Part shown: one piece after another, positions 45,438-55,905 of the stretch
Position numbering within the stretch: the first letter of the stretch is position 1
Layout of the letters: each line of letters begins with the position of its first letter
Source of the DNA: Epithemia pelagica
Taxonomy: Eukaryota; Bacillariophyta; Bacillariophyceae; Surirellales; Surirellaceae
Assembly: GCA_946965045.2 (NCBI GenBank)
Contig: OX337238.1
Coordinates: 1,798,001 to 1,862,000, forward strand
DNA: 64,000 bases
Reading direction: 5' to 3'
Translations under genes and position numbers: made by a program
The notes under the pieces: generated by a model
Told to the model about the DNA's origin: nothing
The model's database searches: none
The model's input: only the letters and a program-made list of their open reading frames with translations

Positions 45438-45918
45438 TTGGTTTCCTCGCGTTGGCAAAACATGTACTAGTGGAAAACGCAATCAGGAAGATAACTTACT
45501 TAGCGCTATGGTTGAATCACTGTAGTATCGACGTCAACAGATTGTGGACAGATGTTGCATGGTATCCGTAATCCGTACCCTTTCATTTCATTGCCGATTG
45601 GACATGGGTCTCGTTAACTTGCACAACATATGAGAGAATGGGTATGTGACGGCAAGGCACGCTGACTACACTATGTAGAAAATTTGTCGCATTCATATTG
45701 TACAACGCGGACCGATGCGATTTTGTCGCGCGCACGCATAGTTGCCGCTCATCTTTTCTCACGGATGGAAGGCATTCGTTCACGAGTTTCACGAGTTTCT
45801 CGGGAGGTGATTGGAAGTTGGAAGATTGAAAGTGTTTGCAGCAAAACGATCCAGCTTTCTACCTCTTCCAAAAATCGATGTGAGCAGGAATAGAAAGGTG
45901 AAAGTTGGATATTCGATA
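45438..45918. other. Intergenic, nothing recognised
   Basis: No coding or structural RNA signal stands out. The frame of the next gene is open back to 45811 without an ATG, so part of this may be its 5' UTR. Confidence 0.45.
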
Positions 45919-46641
45919 ATGCAACCGCTCAATGTTGAAACTCTGGTCTATAGTGTTCTCGACCTCATATTTTGTTCCCTGCTATGGTTTGGTCTCGTGG
46001 TGCTTTGGACAGGGGTTTATGATCAAGGGAAATGCTGGTTCGTCAAAACTTTTCCTGATCTTTCGAGTAGCACCTGGGAGCAGGCATGGGGGAAAATGAT
46101 TCAGTCGTTTTGTAGGCCTTCCGAGAAGTGGACTGAATGGATCATCTCCATGATTACAGTGAATGAGCCGCCCAGGGAAACTCACCATCTACCATTCCAG
46201 AAAGAACTTTCAAGCTTTGATGGAGGAGGAAGACGAGTGTCCTTTATGGAGCATTCAGACCGATCCGTTCGACAAACTATGTTTGTTTATGATGCCAAGT
46301 CCGAGACCAAAAATATGTCCAAGGTCTCGACCATTAACTCGGAAACACCAACGCAAGATGCGCTTGAGAAGCGAAATGTGATTTCTAAGAAAACCCCTCG
46401 TGTCCGTGTTGTCCAGAAAACACTCTTCAGCAGTTCCCATGAATTCGATGAGAACAAAACTCAAGTGATTCGACCTCGCACCGAACCGTCGATTGCTATG
46501 AAGGCAGCCCAGTCTCCCATTCCTATGGAATTGACACCCACGGCTTCTCAACTAAAGCAAAAGAGCAACAGCTACTATACACCTTCACTGTTTTCACCAC
46601 TTCGAAACCCCTTCCGTCAACTTTCGTCCAACCGCAAGTAG
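45919..46641 (+). CDS. Small single-pass membrane protein, unknown
   Basis: 240 aa from the ATG at 45919. One hydrophobic helix near residues 12-35 (LDLIFCSLLWFGLVVLWTGVY) is followed by a long polar tail rich in Ser, Lys and Thr, so a tail facing the cytoplasm is plausible. Short motifs such as RRVSFMEH and TPRVRVVQKT look like phosphorylation sites. No family is recognised. It ends 27 bp from the 3' end of the convergent V-ATPase gene. Confidence 0.55.
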   Translation: MQPLNVETLVYSVLDLIFCSLLWFGLVVLWTGVYDQGKCWFVKTFPDLSSSTWEQAWGKMIQSFCRPSEKWTEWIISMITVNEPPRETHHLPFQKELSSFDGGGRRVSFMEHSDRSVRQTMFVYDAKSETKNMSKVSTINSETPTQDALEKRNVISKKTPRVRVVQKTLFSSSHEFDENKTQVIRPRTEPSIAMKAAQSPIPMELTPTASQLKQKSNSYYTPSLFSPLRNPFRQLSSNRK

Positions 46642-46668
46642 CTTATTTCAATACAGTAAGCAGCGCAA

Positions 46669-47396
46669 TTAATTACACACATAGTTATGCTGCGATAGAA
46701 TAAGTGCCACGATCAATCCGTACAGCGCTAAGGCTTCGGAAAAGATGAGCATGATCAGCATGCCTACGTAGAGTTTGTTGGCACCTTCCGCTGCGCTGGC
46801 ACTGCCAGCCATTGTTCCGGCTCCAGCCGTATCGTCGCCATCTCCACCGGAAGCGGCCGCGTCCCAAAACCATTTACGACCATTTTCTGCCTTGACACCA
46901 AATGCTCGGACACCTGCATCGCCCAAAATTCCAATTGTTCCACCAGCAGCTAGACATGACAAGCCGCAACATAAACCTGCCGCAAGCTGAAATTGCGATC
47001 GTCGTTGTTGTGATTTTTTCAAACATCGGGAGAAGGAGGAAAAAACCATCAGCCACCATGAAGCGTAAAACAATAAATGTGCATTCCCATTCTGTATGTT
47101 TGCGCGAGATGCCAACTGAAACTTACGTGTGTGTATGCATTGAATACCGAGTAACTGTTTGAGTGATCTGACTGGCTTGGAGGAACCACCGATTGGGTGA
47201 TGATGACCGAAACAATGAGTCCATAAATTCCGAGCACTCCTGCCATTACAATAGGAACAATATTCTTGATGATTCCAGCTGGGTGATCAATACCCATGTG
47301 GCACACACCAAGACCTGCTCGCCATGTACCCCAGGCCGAACCCCAGGAGGAAAGCACCATACAAGCAGAGGCTCCCATGTAACCGCTATCGTTCAT
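46669..47396 (-). CDS. V-type ATPase proteolipid (subunit c-like), copy 1
   Basis: Exons complement(47127-47396) and complement(46669-46986) give 195 aa with four membrane helices. Helix 1 contains [13 protein letters not shown], helix 2 [19 protein letters not shown], helix 3 [16 protein letters not shown] ending in GDAGVRA and helix 4 [21 protein letters not shown], whose Glu is the proton-carrying residue. It would form the membrane rotor ring that acidifies endomembranes or the silica/vacuolar compartment. Odd features: an insert of about 35 residues, Gly/Asp/Ala-rich, between helices 3 and 4, facing the cytosol in the family topology; and a short N-terminus. The start at 47396 may be false, since a small upstream exon supplying the usual Cys-Pro start could splice in near 47387. 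It is head-to-head with copy 2. Confidence 0.85.
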
Positions 47397-47997
47397 TCGA
47401 AGTGATTCAGAGTCAAATGGTCCATTTGAACAAAAAGTGAAAACAGAAAAAGATATATGGTAAGATGAGATAAGTCAGAGTGCGTGGGGAGCGTCACGTT
47501 CACAAGCACGCTTATTCCGTTGGGGGAAAGATGCGTATCCTGCCAGGATCCAAACTTACAAGGCGGGGGCCCAAGACGGACATCCATCGAAACCTCTTGT
47601 AATCTCTGTCATTGTCTCTTCAATGTTATGAAAGGAGTCGGGTCAGATTGGAAAGGTAAGTGGATCGTTATGGCCACAAGAGCAGGTAATTGATGAAGAG
47701 GTGGAGTTTTTGCTCCCAATGCACATGAATGTCGTTTGAGACATAATTTCATACTGAAAACGTAATACTCGAGAACACCCGAACGATCGATCGTAAAATT
47801 TTCATCCAACGCGTTGGTGGTTACAGTCATCAATATCTTTCTTTCGTGGTTTCTGATCCGCCAGAGTGTACGGATGAACAAAAATGGGCATCTCAACAAC
47901 ACACCACCGATAACCCCAACAATAGCATCGTTGCATACATCTGCCAGGTCCAGAGGGCTCTTCAAATTGTACTACTTTATCGCATCTTATATCAATA
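47397..47997. promoter_or_regulatory. Shared spacer of the divergent V-ATPase pair
   Basis: 601 bp between two proteolipid genes transcribed away from each other, suggesting a bidirectional promoter and joint expression. It may also hold a missed first exon of copy 1. No clear motif was identified. Confidence 0.4.
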
Positions 47998-48800
47998 ATG
48001 GTTGACTTTCCAGGTGGCACGGAAGAAGTTGCACAATGTCCTTCATATGCCGCGGCTCTCGGATACGCTGGTGTTGCGGCCGCCGTATGCTTGTCTAACT
48101 GGGGCTCAGCGGTAGGTTGGACTTTGACTACGTTGACTGAAGGAACACTCATTCTTGTCGGACTCTTCTCACACTGTGCCAACCGTTGTGCTTCACTGGC
48201 TGAATCGATTTGTTGCCGTTGTCATTCCCGATCTTTCCTTCCCATTCATCTATCTCTGTGTATATAAATTTTGTGGGAATTCAGATTGGCACTTGGAAGA
48301 GTGGACTGTCAATTGTTCATACTGGAATCCGCCATCCGGGATCTGTAATGAAAAATGTAATCCCAATTGTCATGGCTGGTGTTATTGGTATTTATGGCCT
48401 TATCGTCGGTGTCATTTTGGCTCAGTCGATCAATACTCCAACAAACGATCGCAACAATGCGTATTCTACCTACACGGGCTTGGCCCATTTGTGTGCTGGT
48501 CTATGTACAGGTATCTCTGGCCTTGCTGCTGGCCTATGTATTGGAATCGTTGGAGATTATGGTATTCGGGCTGTTGGGTACCGTGCCTCACAAATCACTC
48601 TTTTCCCAAACGAAAGAGAGGCCGCTGGATACTCGAACATCCCTGATCAGGACGAAGGTGGTGATGACGTTAGCGGGTCAGACGACCAAAACAAGCTCTT
48701 TGTCGGGATGCTGATTATGCTCATTTTCAGTGAAGCTCTGGCTCTTTACGGGATGATTGTGGCTCTCATCGTATCACAGCACTCCTACTCATGTCTATAA
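47998..48800 (+). CDS. V-type ATPase proteolipid (subunit c-like), copy 2
   Basis: Exons 47998-48111 and 48285-48800 give 209 aa. The intron falls inside the first helix motif (NWGSA|IGTWKSG). The N-terminus is complete (CPSYAAALGYAG). Helix 2 is PIVMAGVIGIYGLIVGVIL; helix 3 ends in IGIVGDYGIRA; helix 4 ([20 protein letters not shown]) keeps the essential Glu. As in copy 1, an acidic insert of about 37 residues separates helices 3 and 4, here with PNEREAAG and DQDEGGDD. The pair therefore shares an unusual extended loop, but intron positions differ, so the duplication is not recent. Confidence 0.88.
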
Positions 48801-49822
48801 AAATAAATATATATCACACAACGAAAGGGCCCTGGTCAGAGCAATTCTGGCATCAGCATGGAAAAGAACGCTTGGAAGAGAGCGAGTTCACAGTGTGTGT
48901 GGTTGGGATAACTACGAGGAAGGACTGGTGATCGGTTTTTTGGAAGTTCCAATGTGCTCTTAAGGGCCTTACTTCCAACTTATCCTCGTGTTTAACCCTA
49001 CAACTTAAAATTATGTTGACAAAGGACATGTTAACTAGCTTGTAACGTGTCGTCTCTTGACAATCGTCTCGACTTTAGAATCAACTTCGTTGTCGAAGTT
49101 GGCTTGGAGGAGCAGGGATCACTTCCCAGCTGTTGGAAATTTTGTCAAGAACTGTCTGTTGCGACTGAAACCTTTGCCGTGTTGTTCCTGTCACTAACAT
49201 CACTAGCGCTGCCGCGGAAGACGACGCAACTCGACGCATGGCAACCAAGAGTACTCGTTCGCTCTCTCGTAGTCCAGGCGTCAATGTAGTGAACGAAACT
49301 TGATACGTTCCAAGATCGTCGCTGGATACTCCATCTCTCGATGGTTGTCGCCCAGGATCCCCTTTCGCATCTTTCCATCGTTTCACTTTGATATCTGTCG
49401 GCGCTCCGTACGCCCCAAACTTGCCTTGTTGTGCAAGAACTGAATTCAACATGATTTCTTTTACTTCGTTGCGTGACAAACTACGAGATACTGTGGAAGC
49501 TCTGCCTTCATCCTTCGTTGTGGTTTCAACCAGTTGAAGCTTCTTTACAAAATCATCAGTCACCACGTGAACGTAGGTGGACTCGGGCTGCGTCAAATCG
49601 CGAGCTTCCAGGCCGGCAGCAGCGCTGGAGAGCGGCTGAGCCGGGGGTACATAAAACGAAACCAGTATCGGCAGTTGATTGAGAACGACAATTTCCGCCT
49701 GAACCAAACCTGTTTTTGTGTCTTGTGATACACCCTTATCATCAGAAGCTGAGTTGAAGAACACGACACCAGTTTCCGGCTTTGTCTTTCCCAGGCCACC
49801 AACTCCACCCTCAAAGGCATCC

Positions 49823-50033
49823 TGTTAAAACCTATTAACAACTGTGCTGTAAAGGCAACAATCGATTACAAGTTACGTATTCTCCTTAGAATGAGCTCTC
49901 TGGCTCTTTTTCTTCGATTGCTTGCCACGTCGTTCAGCTTCCACCCATTCGACTCCATCTGGTGCTCCAGGCGACGTATCCTTGGTCGCAGTTGCATCCG
50001 CCTCCGCGACCGATGACGGGACATCCTTCAACA
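49823..50033 (-). repeat. 3' LTR of element 1
   Basis: 211 bp, apparently identical to 55695-55905. In element sense it starts TGTTGAAGG and ends TTTTAACA. The last 53 codons or so of ORF2 (stop at 49873) lie inside it. Confidence 0.93.
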
Positions 50034-53000
50034 CACTCCTATGGGACGAATGATGTTTATCGTGAGGAGCAATATTCATGATCAGGTCCCGTAGTTGGTA
50101 AAAGAGGCGACCCTGAAGTGGTTTCGTAAAGAAATCCGCTATCATTTGTTCTGTAGGACAGAACTCCACACTCAACTCTTTGTTCTTGATGCGGTCTGTC
50201 ACAAAGAAATAGCGAACATCAATGTGCTTCGTTCGTTTGGAGCTGGACAATCGACCGTTCTTGGCTAAGAGGATGCTGCTCTGATTATCTTGATGCAGTA
50301 TAACATCCTGCACATTCAATCCTTGGGCCTCCATAAACTTCTTACTCCAGATGAGTGATGGCATCACGTCGTGAATGCCGATTAACTCGCATTCGGTGGA
50401 ACTTCTTGCAACTAACTTTTGTTTGGCTGAAAAGCCGATCACTGTTCCTTTTCCAAGGCTCATGAATCCACCCGTATGTCCTTTGGTGTTGGGGTGTACT
50501 GCATATGATGCATCTACCCACCATCTTATGATCCACTCAGCTGCACCTTGCAAGCGAAGAACCAGATCCACGGTGGTTTGCAAATATTTCAACACTCGTG
50601 ACAACTTCCGATAATCGTCTTCATCAGGTTGGGCCACTCGGGTGGACAGGAAGGCGACAGCAGTTCGAATATCGGGCCGACCGCGGTGTGCTAGGTAGGC
50701 TAACTGCATCGTGATACTGTGAAAACGCTCCGCATCCTGCTCATTGAGTTTTGTTGCTTCATTGTTCACATGATACAGGTGATTTGCAGCTGGCGTTTGG
50801 GCTCTGCCAACCATCTCGGATGGCATGTTAGCAAAGATTGTTTGTAAGTATGGGCGCATGTCGACTTGAAGAATCCCGTCCTCGGAGAAATCGAGAAACA
50901 TCCCCAGATAATCATGGCGCTTTCCGCGGGAAACCGAGATGTCTCCCAAAGATCCGAACTCAGCCTGTAGATCGGTTAAGAACGACTCAACAACCGCCGG
51001 GTCCTCATGTGAGATTTTCAAATCATCAATGTGCCAGGTTACGGTGCATTGCTTTCCGTTGATGATCTTGTTTGCTACGCAGTGATCGTAGGGGTTGATG
51101 ATGTACCCCCAACTCTGCAGGACCCCACTCAACTTGATCCAGAAGAGACGAGCAGCCCTGAGGGTGCCGTACAAAGCTTTTAACATTTCCACATAGATGA
51201 CTGGTTTGTTGTATTCGTAGACCACATATTTGCTGTACATTTCGTAGTCTACTTCCAAGAGCAATTCTGCCATTAATCCCTCGATACGCATATGGACATT
51301 TGGATCCATGTCGGAATGCATAAACGCGCCTGGGATATCTGCTATGACAACATAGCGTCGCTCCACGGCATCCACGACTGCCGTTATGAAAACTGCTTCT
51401 GTCGAAACGGTGGGTGAAGCGGCATCTTCCTTCGGGACAAAACCGCGTTGTTTACGCCCGTCAGCACACCCCCTACCTTTTACTTTTCCACATCTCTTCC
51501 GTTTTAAAAACATCAGGTAGTTCAGCGCTTGCTTAATTTGTTCCCACGATAAGTCGGCTTTGTGGACGGCTCGTAAAACCCCTCGGTCATGCAGCTGTTT
51601 TATTTCCTTTTTAACGGCTTCTCTTCCTTTGTTGCCGAACATCTTGATCCCTAGCCTCATAGACATCTGTGGGGTTGCTAGGTTTGTCTCTGCCTCAATG
51701 AGATATAGCACTCCGCGGAACAAGTATCCCTCGTAGCGCTGTTTCGGTTCGAGGCTGTCAACACATGCGAATGTGTGACCAAATCGATGCGCATAACTGC
51801 GCTCACGATTCGGGCGCAGGTTGTATCGTTGATTGTTATTGTCACCCTCATTCGGGTTCTCGTTGTCATTTTCTGTGTCTTCATCGTCGTTTGCAGGCTC
51901 GAACACAATCTCCATCTCCTCGTTGTCCGGCATATCAATCACTTCTTCAAAGTTGTTGTTTTGGATATCTTCTTCGGCCACAACAATGTCATTATTGTCA
52001 TTATTGTCTTGTTCCCCCCCCTCCATCAATTCCTCCACATTCCCTGCCTCTACCTCCATTGGCTCCTCCATGATTCCCTGTTCCACAGGTTCCATCTCAC
52101 CGTCACCGTTGTCGAAACCACCAGCTGGATCATTCACTCCTTGGTTTTCCTGGTTTTCAACACCATTTTGGTCCCATTCCATCGGTGGACCGTTTGGATC
52201 TGGCTCGTCTTCCAGTTCATGATCAACCACATCGTCATCATAGCGGAGATCATCGTCTTCCTCCTCCACGTGCGTATACACACTGTCATCGTCCTCCAGG
52301 AGGGGATTATCATCATCTAACATGAGAATTCGGTTATCTCGGTTTCCAAAAGCAAGACCAGGCTGCATCTCTTGGGAAGCTGCCAATTGTGCTACCCGCT
52401 GGATCACTTCTTTCGGCATTGGTAGTTTGGTGGCATGGTTCCGAGTAATGACACGACCACTCTCGAGGCTCAGGAAGTAATAACTTCCTTGCCTATTGCC
52501 CGTTGGGCGTAATGCAAGTGCCCCCACCGTGCGGGGAGCCATGGTATTATCATGCTCCTCATGGCATTGTACGTACTCTCCGAACTCAAACCGGCAGTGC
52601 CGATTAAAATCAAGCGTTTCGCCTGTGACAAGTTCTCTGGCGCTCATAGTAGTTGACAACTCATGATTCTGTGTTGGGAGGCTATTGAGCCAGAAGGTGG
52701 CAAATTTAGCCAGTTCGATCAGCATAATCTTTGGCAGAGTCGGGAATGGCAAAGTTGCATAAACACTCCTGATTCGTTCCTTCACAGTTCGTATGTGCCG
52801 TTCGATCAGACCCACGTGTTCATCGCGAGCCGTGGTGTTTAATTTCACTCCTAAGTTTCCCATACTCATTTCCATTCCGTCACTTGCAAACGCTCCATCG
52901 GCCATAATAAACCTGGGTCGCAGACCGCCACGACGAAACACGGACAATGTCTTTCTGATCGATCGAATCAGCGTGTCCTCTTCTTTATCCTTGATGGCAT

Positions 53001-54978
53001 CCATGGTGGAAAACCGAAACACGCGTGAGGTTGTAACCAAAAAGGAGATGTTGTTGATATGCATCACATCCAAAGCAATCGTGACGTCTTTATGTTTTTC
53101 CGCGAGGCGTGGTGGTACTGTTTCTGTGGTGTCAACAACGGGTGGACGCCTTCTGGTCGTTTTTCCTTTTAAGGATCCCAGATCAGGGCCATATATGAGC
53201 TCTGCCCTTCTCGCATCGTCGCTGGTGAAAGGAGCGTTGGGAATGAGCTTGTGGTTGAGGATATAGATGAGATCCCTTGTGGAAGGGCGCCCTATCTTAG
53301 CTTGTAATGCACGTACGCCCTTGGCCCTACTGATCTCGGTGGCAGTGTAATGAGTTTCGTTATCGTTAACCGTAGTTACGAAACTACTACCTTGTAGGGA
53401 ATCGAGATGCATGTAGTAAAGACCTTGTGGGCTCTGAGTAAACTTGTGCTTGAGTCTGCCCGTAGCAGGGTCCAAGAGTTGAAAGGTGTTGCCGTCGTGG
53501 CTGTCGTAGTGAATTCGAAATCGGTGTTGAGCGTTGGTCAAAGATAGAATGTTGGCTGATCCTTCGGGATCATACCACACGATTCCATAACCAGGGAACA
53601 ATCCTTGCTGTGTAAGTTGTCTTTCCCCGGCATGACTTGTGATGGTGATGGGAGTAGTGGCTGTGTGTATGTTTTGTAGAAGGTGCCCACTGTGAATGAT
53701 ATCCACAGTAGATTGGTTATCAAGGAGGAGCCATTCTTTGGATAGGTTACAAGGCTGAAAACAGGAGGACGCGAAAGAGAAGTGGTGAGAATTTGCTGAC
53801 AGGTCTGTTTGCTGTCTGTTAACCGTCACTGTACCGTTTGTGTTCGGAGGATTGCGCTGTGCTCCATCATTGTTGGCTCCTCCACTCTGATGTCCTGTTG
53901 TGTTCAATGTGGCTCCTGTCAGACTTGATGTGTCATCGTCGCCATTGTTGGTGCTTTCTCTGGCATGGTAAGCCAGTCCGGTGGCATTACTTTCTTGTAC
54001 CGGTTGCTGCCCGTGCCCACTGCGATGCCCTGACAGTCGATTGTCGATAATGGCTCGGGCATCGGCGAGGGTCTTCGGATAATGGTTCGGTCCGTCCAAA
54101 AACGTATTTTGTAAATGGGTTTCATACTCCCTTGCCCCACATGAGCGAATAAATCGAATGGCGATGCAACGCTGTTGTGCTTCTTCCTTGTCTTCTTCGG
54201 TGGGCCCCGTTGTGTGTCTGTTGTCTGTTGCAATTTGTTGTGCAAGGTCATCATCATAGAGGAGAATGCCAAGCTCCTCTATTACTTTGGCTTTCGCACG
54301 AAAAAGCTCGTAGTAGCTTTGAATGCTTTGATTCTGTCTTCGTTTCAACCCGTAGAATTCTTCCTTGAGTTTGTCACGGCCCACCAGAGCATAAATCCGC
54401 CCTGAATCGTAGGTGAATGTGGTTCGTTTGATTAACTTGAGCAACTCGATTCCATCTCTTGATTTCTTTACTGCGTCGAACTCTGCTTTGGCCTGCAATT
54501 TATCCTTCATCAACTGGGTGCACTGACCCAGGATGAGGCTATAGAGGGAGGCACGAAAATTTTGATATTCGATCAATTGCTCTTCTCTCATCTTGTATTT
54601 CATCTTCCATTCTTCGACCTTGATGGTGTTGGTCGTATCCTTGGGAGGCACAACTTCATCGGGTGGTGGTAAATCAAGATTCTCCAGGGCTTGCTGGAAT
54701 TGGAGATTGTATCTCTTGAACGTTGTCCCAACATAACCAATCAAGTGTTCGACGTTCCGAAGATACCGCTTGGACTGTGGGTCTTCTGAATAATCGAAGA
54801 TACAGTCTTTAAGGGTCGGTTCCTGCCCTTGGAACTTTGTATTTCCTTGTTGGCCACCTGAGCCACGTCCTCCTCTACCACGACCGCGTCCGCGGCCACC
54901 ATTACGTCCATATCTCCCCGTGCCACTCGCTGTTGATGATGGGGCGCCATCTGGTTGTGGTTGTTCTTGGCGTGACAT
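49873..54978 (-). CDS. Copia gag-pol polyprotein (element 1 ORF2)
   Basis: 1701 aa from the ATG at 54978, which follows the ORF1 stop by 2 nt; the frame is open further upstream to 55149, but the second element supports this start. N-terminus: an Arg/Gly-rich tract (RNGGRGRGRGRGG), then a gag-like helical region (about 40-330) with no CCHC knuckle seen. Protease motif LLDNQSTVDIIHS (about 414). Integrase DDE: ALDVMHIN (about 633), MADGAF (about 691), DEHVGLIERHIRTVKER (about 726). A Glu/Asp/Asn-rich spacer (about 880-1030). Reverse transcriptase (about 1165-1400) with ADIPGAFMHSDM and the active-site motif WHIDDLKIS. RNase H (about 1480-1590: WVDASYAVHP, SSTECELIGIHD, KRTKHIDVRY). The tail, rich in Lys/Arg/Ser, is encoded by the LTR. 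All frames are intact. Confidence 0.92.
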   Translation of the reverse strand: MSRQEQPQPDGAPSSTASGTGRYGRNGGRGRGRGRGGRGSGGQQGNTKFQGQEPTLKDCIFDYSEDPQSKRYLRNVEHLIGYVGTTFKRYNLQFQQALENLDLPPPDEVVPPKDTTNTIKVEEWKMKYKMREEQLIEYQNFRASLYSLILGQCTQLMKDKLQAKAEFDAVKKSRDGIELLKLIKRTTFTYDSGRIYALVGRDKLKEEFYGLKRRQNQSIQSYYELFRAKAKVIEELGILLYDDDLAQQIATDNRHTTGPTEEDKEEAQQRCIAIRFIRSCGAREYETHLQNTFLDGPNHYPKTLADARAIIDNRLSGHRSGHGQQPVQESNATGLAYHARESTNNGDDDTSSLTGATLNTTGHQSGGANNDGAQRNPPNTNGTVTVNRQQTDLSANSHHFSFASSCFQPCNLSKEWLLLDNQSTVDIIHSGHLLQNIHTATTPITITSHAGERQLTQQGLFPGYGIVWYDPEGSANILSLTNAQHRFRIHYDSHDGNTFQLLDPATGRLKHKFTQSPQGLYYMHLDSLQGSSFVTTVNDNETHYTATEISRAKGVRALQAKIGRPSTRDLIYILNHKLIPNAPFTSDDARRAELIYGPDLGSLKGKTTRRRPPVVDTTETVPPRLAEKHKDVTIALDVMHINNISFLVTTSRVFRFSTMDAIKDKEEDTLIRSIRKTLSVFRRGGLRPRFIMADGAFASDGMEMSMGNLGVKLNTTARDEHVGLIERHIRTVKERIRSVYATLPFPTLPKIMLIELAKFATFWLNSLPTQNHELSTTMSARELVTGETLDFNRHCRFEFGEYVQCHEEHDNTMAPRTVGALALRPTGNRQGSYYFLSLESGRVITRNHATKLPMPKEVIQRVAQLAASQEMQPGLAFGNRDNRILMLDDDNPLLEDDDSVYTHVEEEDDDLRYDDDVVDHELEDEPDPNGPPMEWDQNGVENQENQGVNDPAGGFDNGDGEMEPVEQGIMEEPMEVEAGNVEELMEGGEQDNNDNNDIVVAEEDIQNNNFEEVIDMPDNEEMEIVFEPANDDEDTENDNENPNEGDNNNQRYNLRPNRERSYAHRFGHTFACVDSLEPKQRYEGYLFRGVLYLIEAETNLATPQMSMRLGIKMFGNKGREAVKKEIKQLHDRGVLRAVHKADLSWEQIKQALNYLMFLKRKRCGKVKGRGCADGRKQRGFVPKEDAASPTVSTEAVFITAVVDAVERRYVVIADIPGAFMHSDMDPNVHMRIEGLMAELLLEVDYEMYSKYVVYEYNKPVIYVEMLKALYGTLRAARLFWIKLSGVLQSWGYIINPYDHCVANKIINGKQCTVTWHIDDLKISHEDPAVVESFLTDLQAEFGSLGDISVSRGKRHDYLGMFLDFSEDGILQVDMRPYLQTIFANMPSEMVGRAQTPAANHLYHVNNEATKLNEQDAERFHSITMQLAYLAHRGRPDIRTAVAFLSTRVAQPDEDDYRKLSRVLKYLQTTVDLVLRLQGAAEWIIRWWVDASYAVHPNTKGHTGGFMSLGKGTVIGFSAKQKLVARSSTECELIGIHDVMPSLIWSKKFMEAQGLNVQDVILHQDNQSSILLAKNGRLSSSKRTKHIDVRYFFVTDRIKNKELSVEFCPTEQMIADFFTKPLQGRLFYQLRDLIMNIAPHDKHHSSHRSVLKDVPSSVAEADATATKDTSPGAPDGVEWVEAERRGKQSKKKSQRAHSKENT

Positions 54979-54980
54979 GA

Positions 54981-55643
54981 TTATCTGAGGGCCAGATTCT
55001 TCCGGATTCGTCGATGTTCTTCGTTTACCTTGAGGATTGGGTTCCACACCTGGAGCTTGTATTGTCCGGATGGGGTGGTTCCAATCACTTTGGCCTTGAG
55101 GTGTGTTCGTTTTTGAACTCGAGCGAGCTTCAAAGGATTTAATACCCACACGTCACTACCGATCGCCAGCTTCTTTGGTTTGGTGGTTGCGTCTGTGGGG
55201 AGATCTGGAATCTCAATGACGATTTCGATCCGTCCGTCCTCTAGTTCCCTGATGTCGTCCGCTAGCTCAGCAGATTCGTCCCGAGATGAATCCAATTCTG
55301 CTTCCGAGGTGCGTTGTTGTACGGTCCTGGATACCTTTGGCACCAATGCCTGCTCTTCAGTCACAGTTGAAGTTGAACGGATTTGAATCAATAAATTCCT
55401 CCGCCTCTCTTGGCTTTCGGCGTAAATGCGATCCTTAGCGTCGCGGAGGAGGCGCCGGTCGTGCGCGATATCGTTTTTGTGCTTGTCCTCCAGCTCGCGT
55501 CGGGCCTCACGAAACGCCTCTTCCCGCTGTTGCACGTTATGTTCGTGCCTGCGGTAGGTCTCGTTGATGCGATCTTGCTGCTCGATCGATAACAAAGTCA
55601 ACTGGTTCAATAAAGTGGTGAGGCGACTTGGTTCCTCAGACAT
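54981..55643 (-). CDS. Element 1 ORF1, coiled-coil protein of unknown role
   Basis: 220 aa from MSEEPSRL (ATG 55643, aligned with ORF1 of element 2, MSETTNRS); an in-frame ATG lies at 55661. Residues about 5-100 are a charged coiled coil (Glu/Arg/Gln-rich). An acidic Ser-rich middle leads to a C-terminal module shared with element 2: IGSDVWVLNPLKL, a RTHL segment, YKLQVWNPI and a HRRIRKN end. It looks like a small beta-barrel (inference). It is not a standard Copia gene and precedes gag-pol. The stop TAA is followed by TC and the ORF2 ATG, suggesting reinitiation. Confidence 0.75.
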   Translation of the reverse strand: MSEEPSRLTTLLNQLTLLSIEQQDRINETYRRHEHNVQQREEAFREARRELEDKHKNDIAHDRRLLRDAKDRIYAESQERRRNLLIQIRSTSTVTEEQALVPKVSRTVQQRTSEAELDSSRDESAELADDIRELEDGRIEIVIEIPDLPTDATTKPKKLAIGSDVWVLNPLKLARVQKRTHLKAKVIGTTPSGQYKLQVWNPILKVNEEHRRIRKNLALR

Positions 55644-55680
55644 TGACCGGCAGTACTTCACGGCACAATGTGAGATTATT

Positions 55681-55763
55681 TTCTAAGGAGAATATGTTAA
55701 AACCTATTAACAACTGTGCTGTAAAGGCAACAATCGATTACAAGTTACGTATTCTCCTTAGAA
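55681..55763 (-). other. Inverted repeat linking LTR and post-LTR site (element 1)
   Basis: TTCTAAGGAGAATA at 55681-55694, directly after the 5' LTR in element sense (the expected primer-binding position), is a perfect inverted copy of TATTCTCCTTAGAA at 55750-55763 inside the LTR. The 14-bp stem would enclose about 55 nt. The LTR arm overlaps the codons for SKEN at the end of the pol tail. Confidence 0.8.
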
Positions 55764-55905
55764 TGAGCTCTCTGGCTCTTTTTCTTCGATTGCTTGCCAC
55801 GTCGTTCAGCTTCCACCCATTCGACTCCATCTGGTGCTCCAGGCGACGTATCCTTGGTCGCAGTTGCATCCGCCTCCGCGACCGATGACGGGACATCCTT
55901 CAACA
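55695..55905 (-). repeat. 5' LTR of element 1
   Basis: 211 bp, apparently identical to 49823-50033. Its tail-coding segment is open in frame with the interrupted PsbP-like leader, giving a chimeric ORF at complement(55745-56218) of 157 codons. Confidence 0.93.

Larger units (their letters stand above)
49823..55905 (-). mobile_element. Full-length Copia LTR retrotransposon (element 1)
   Basis: 6083 bp on the minus strand: LTR, ORF1, ORF2 (gag-pol), LTR. Termini are TG...CA, and the 5-bp target duplication CATCC is perfect at 49818-49822 and 55906-55910. The two LTRs look identical over 211 bp and both ORFs are open, so insertion is very recent and the element may be active. The domain order protease, integrase, reverse transcriptase, RNase H defines Copia. 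It resembles diatom CoDi elements. Confidence 0.93.

Noticed and set aside
51678-52320. Plus-strand open frames rich in Ile, Val and Ser opposite element 1
   Set aside because: They are shadows of the Asp/Glu/Asn-rich spacer of the Copia polyprotein.
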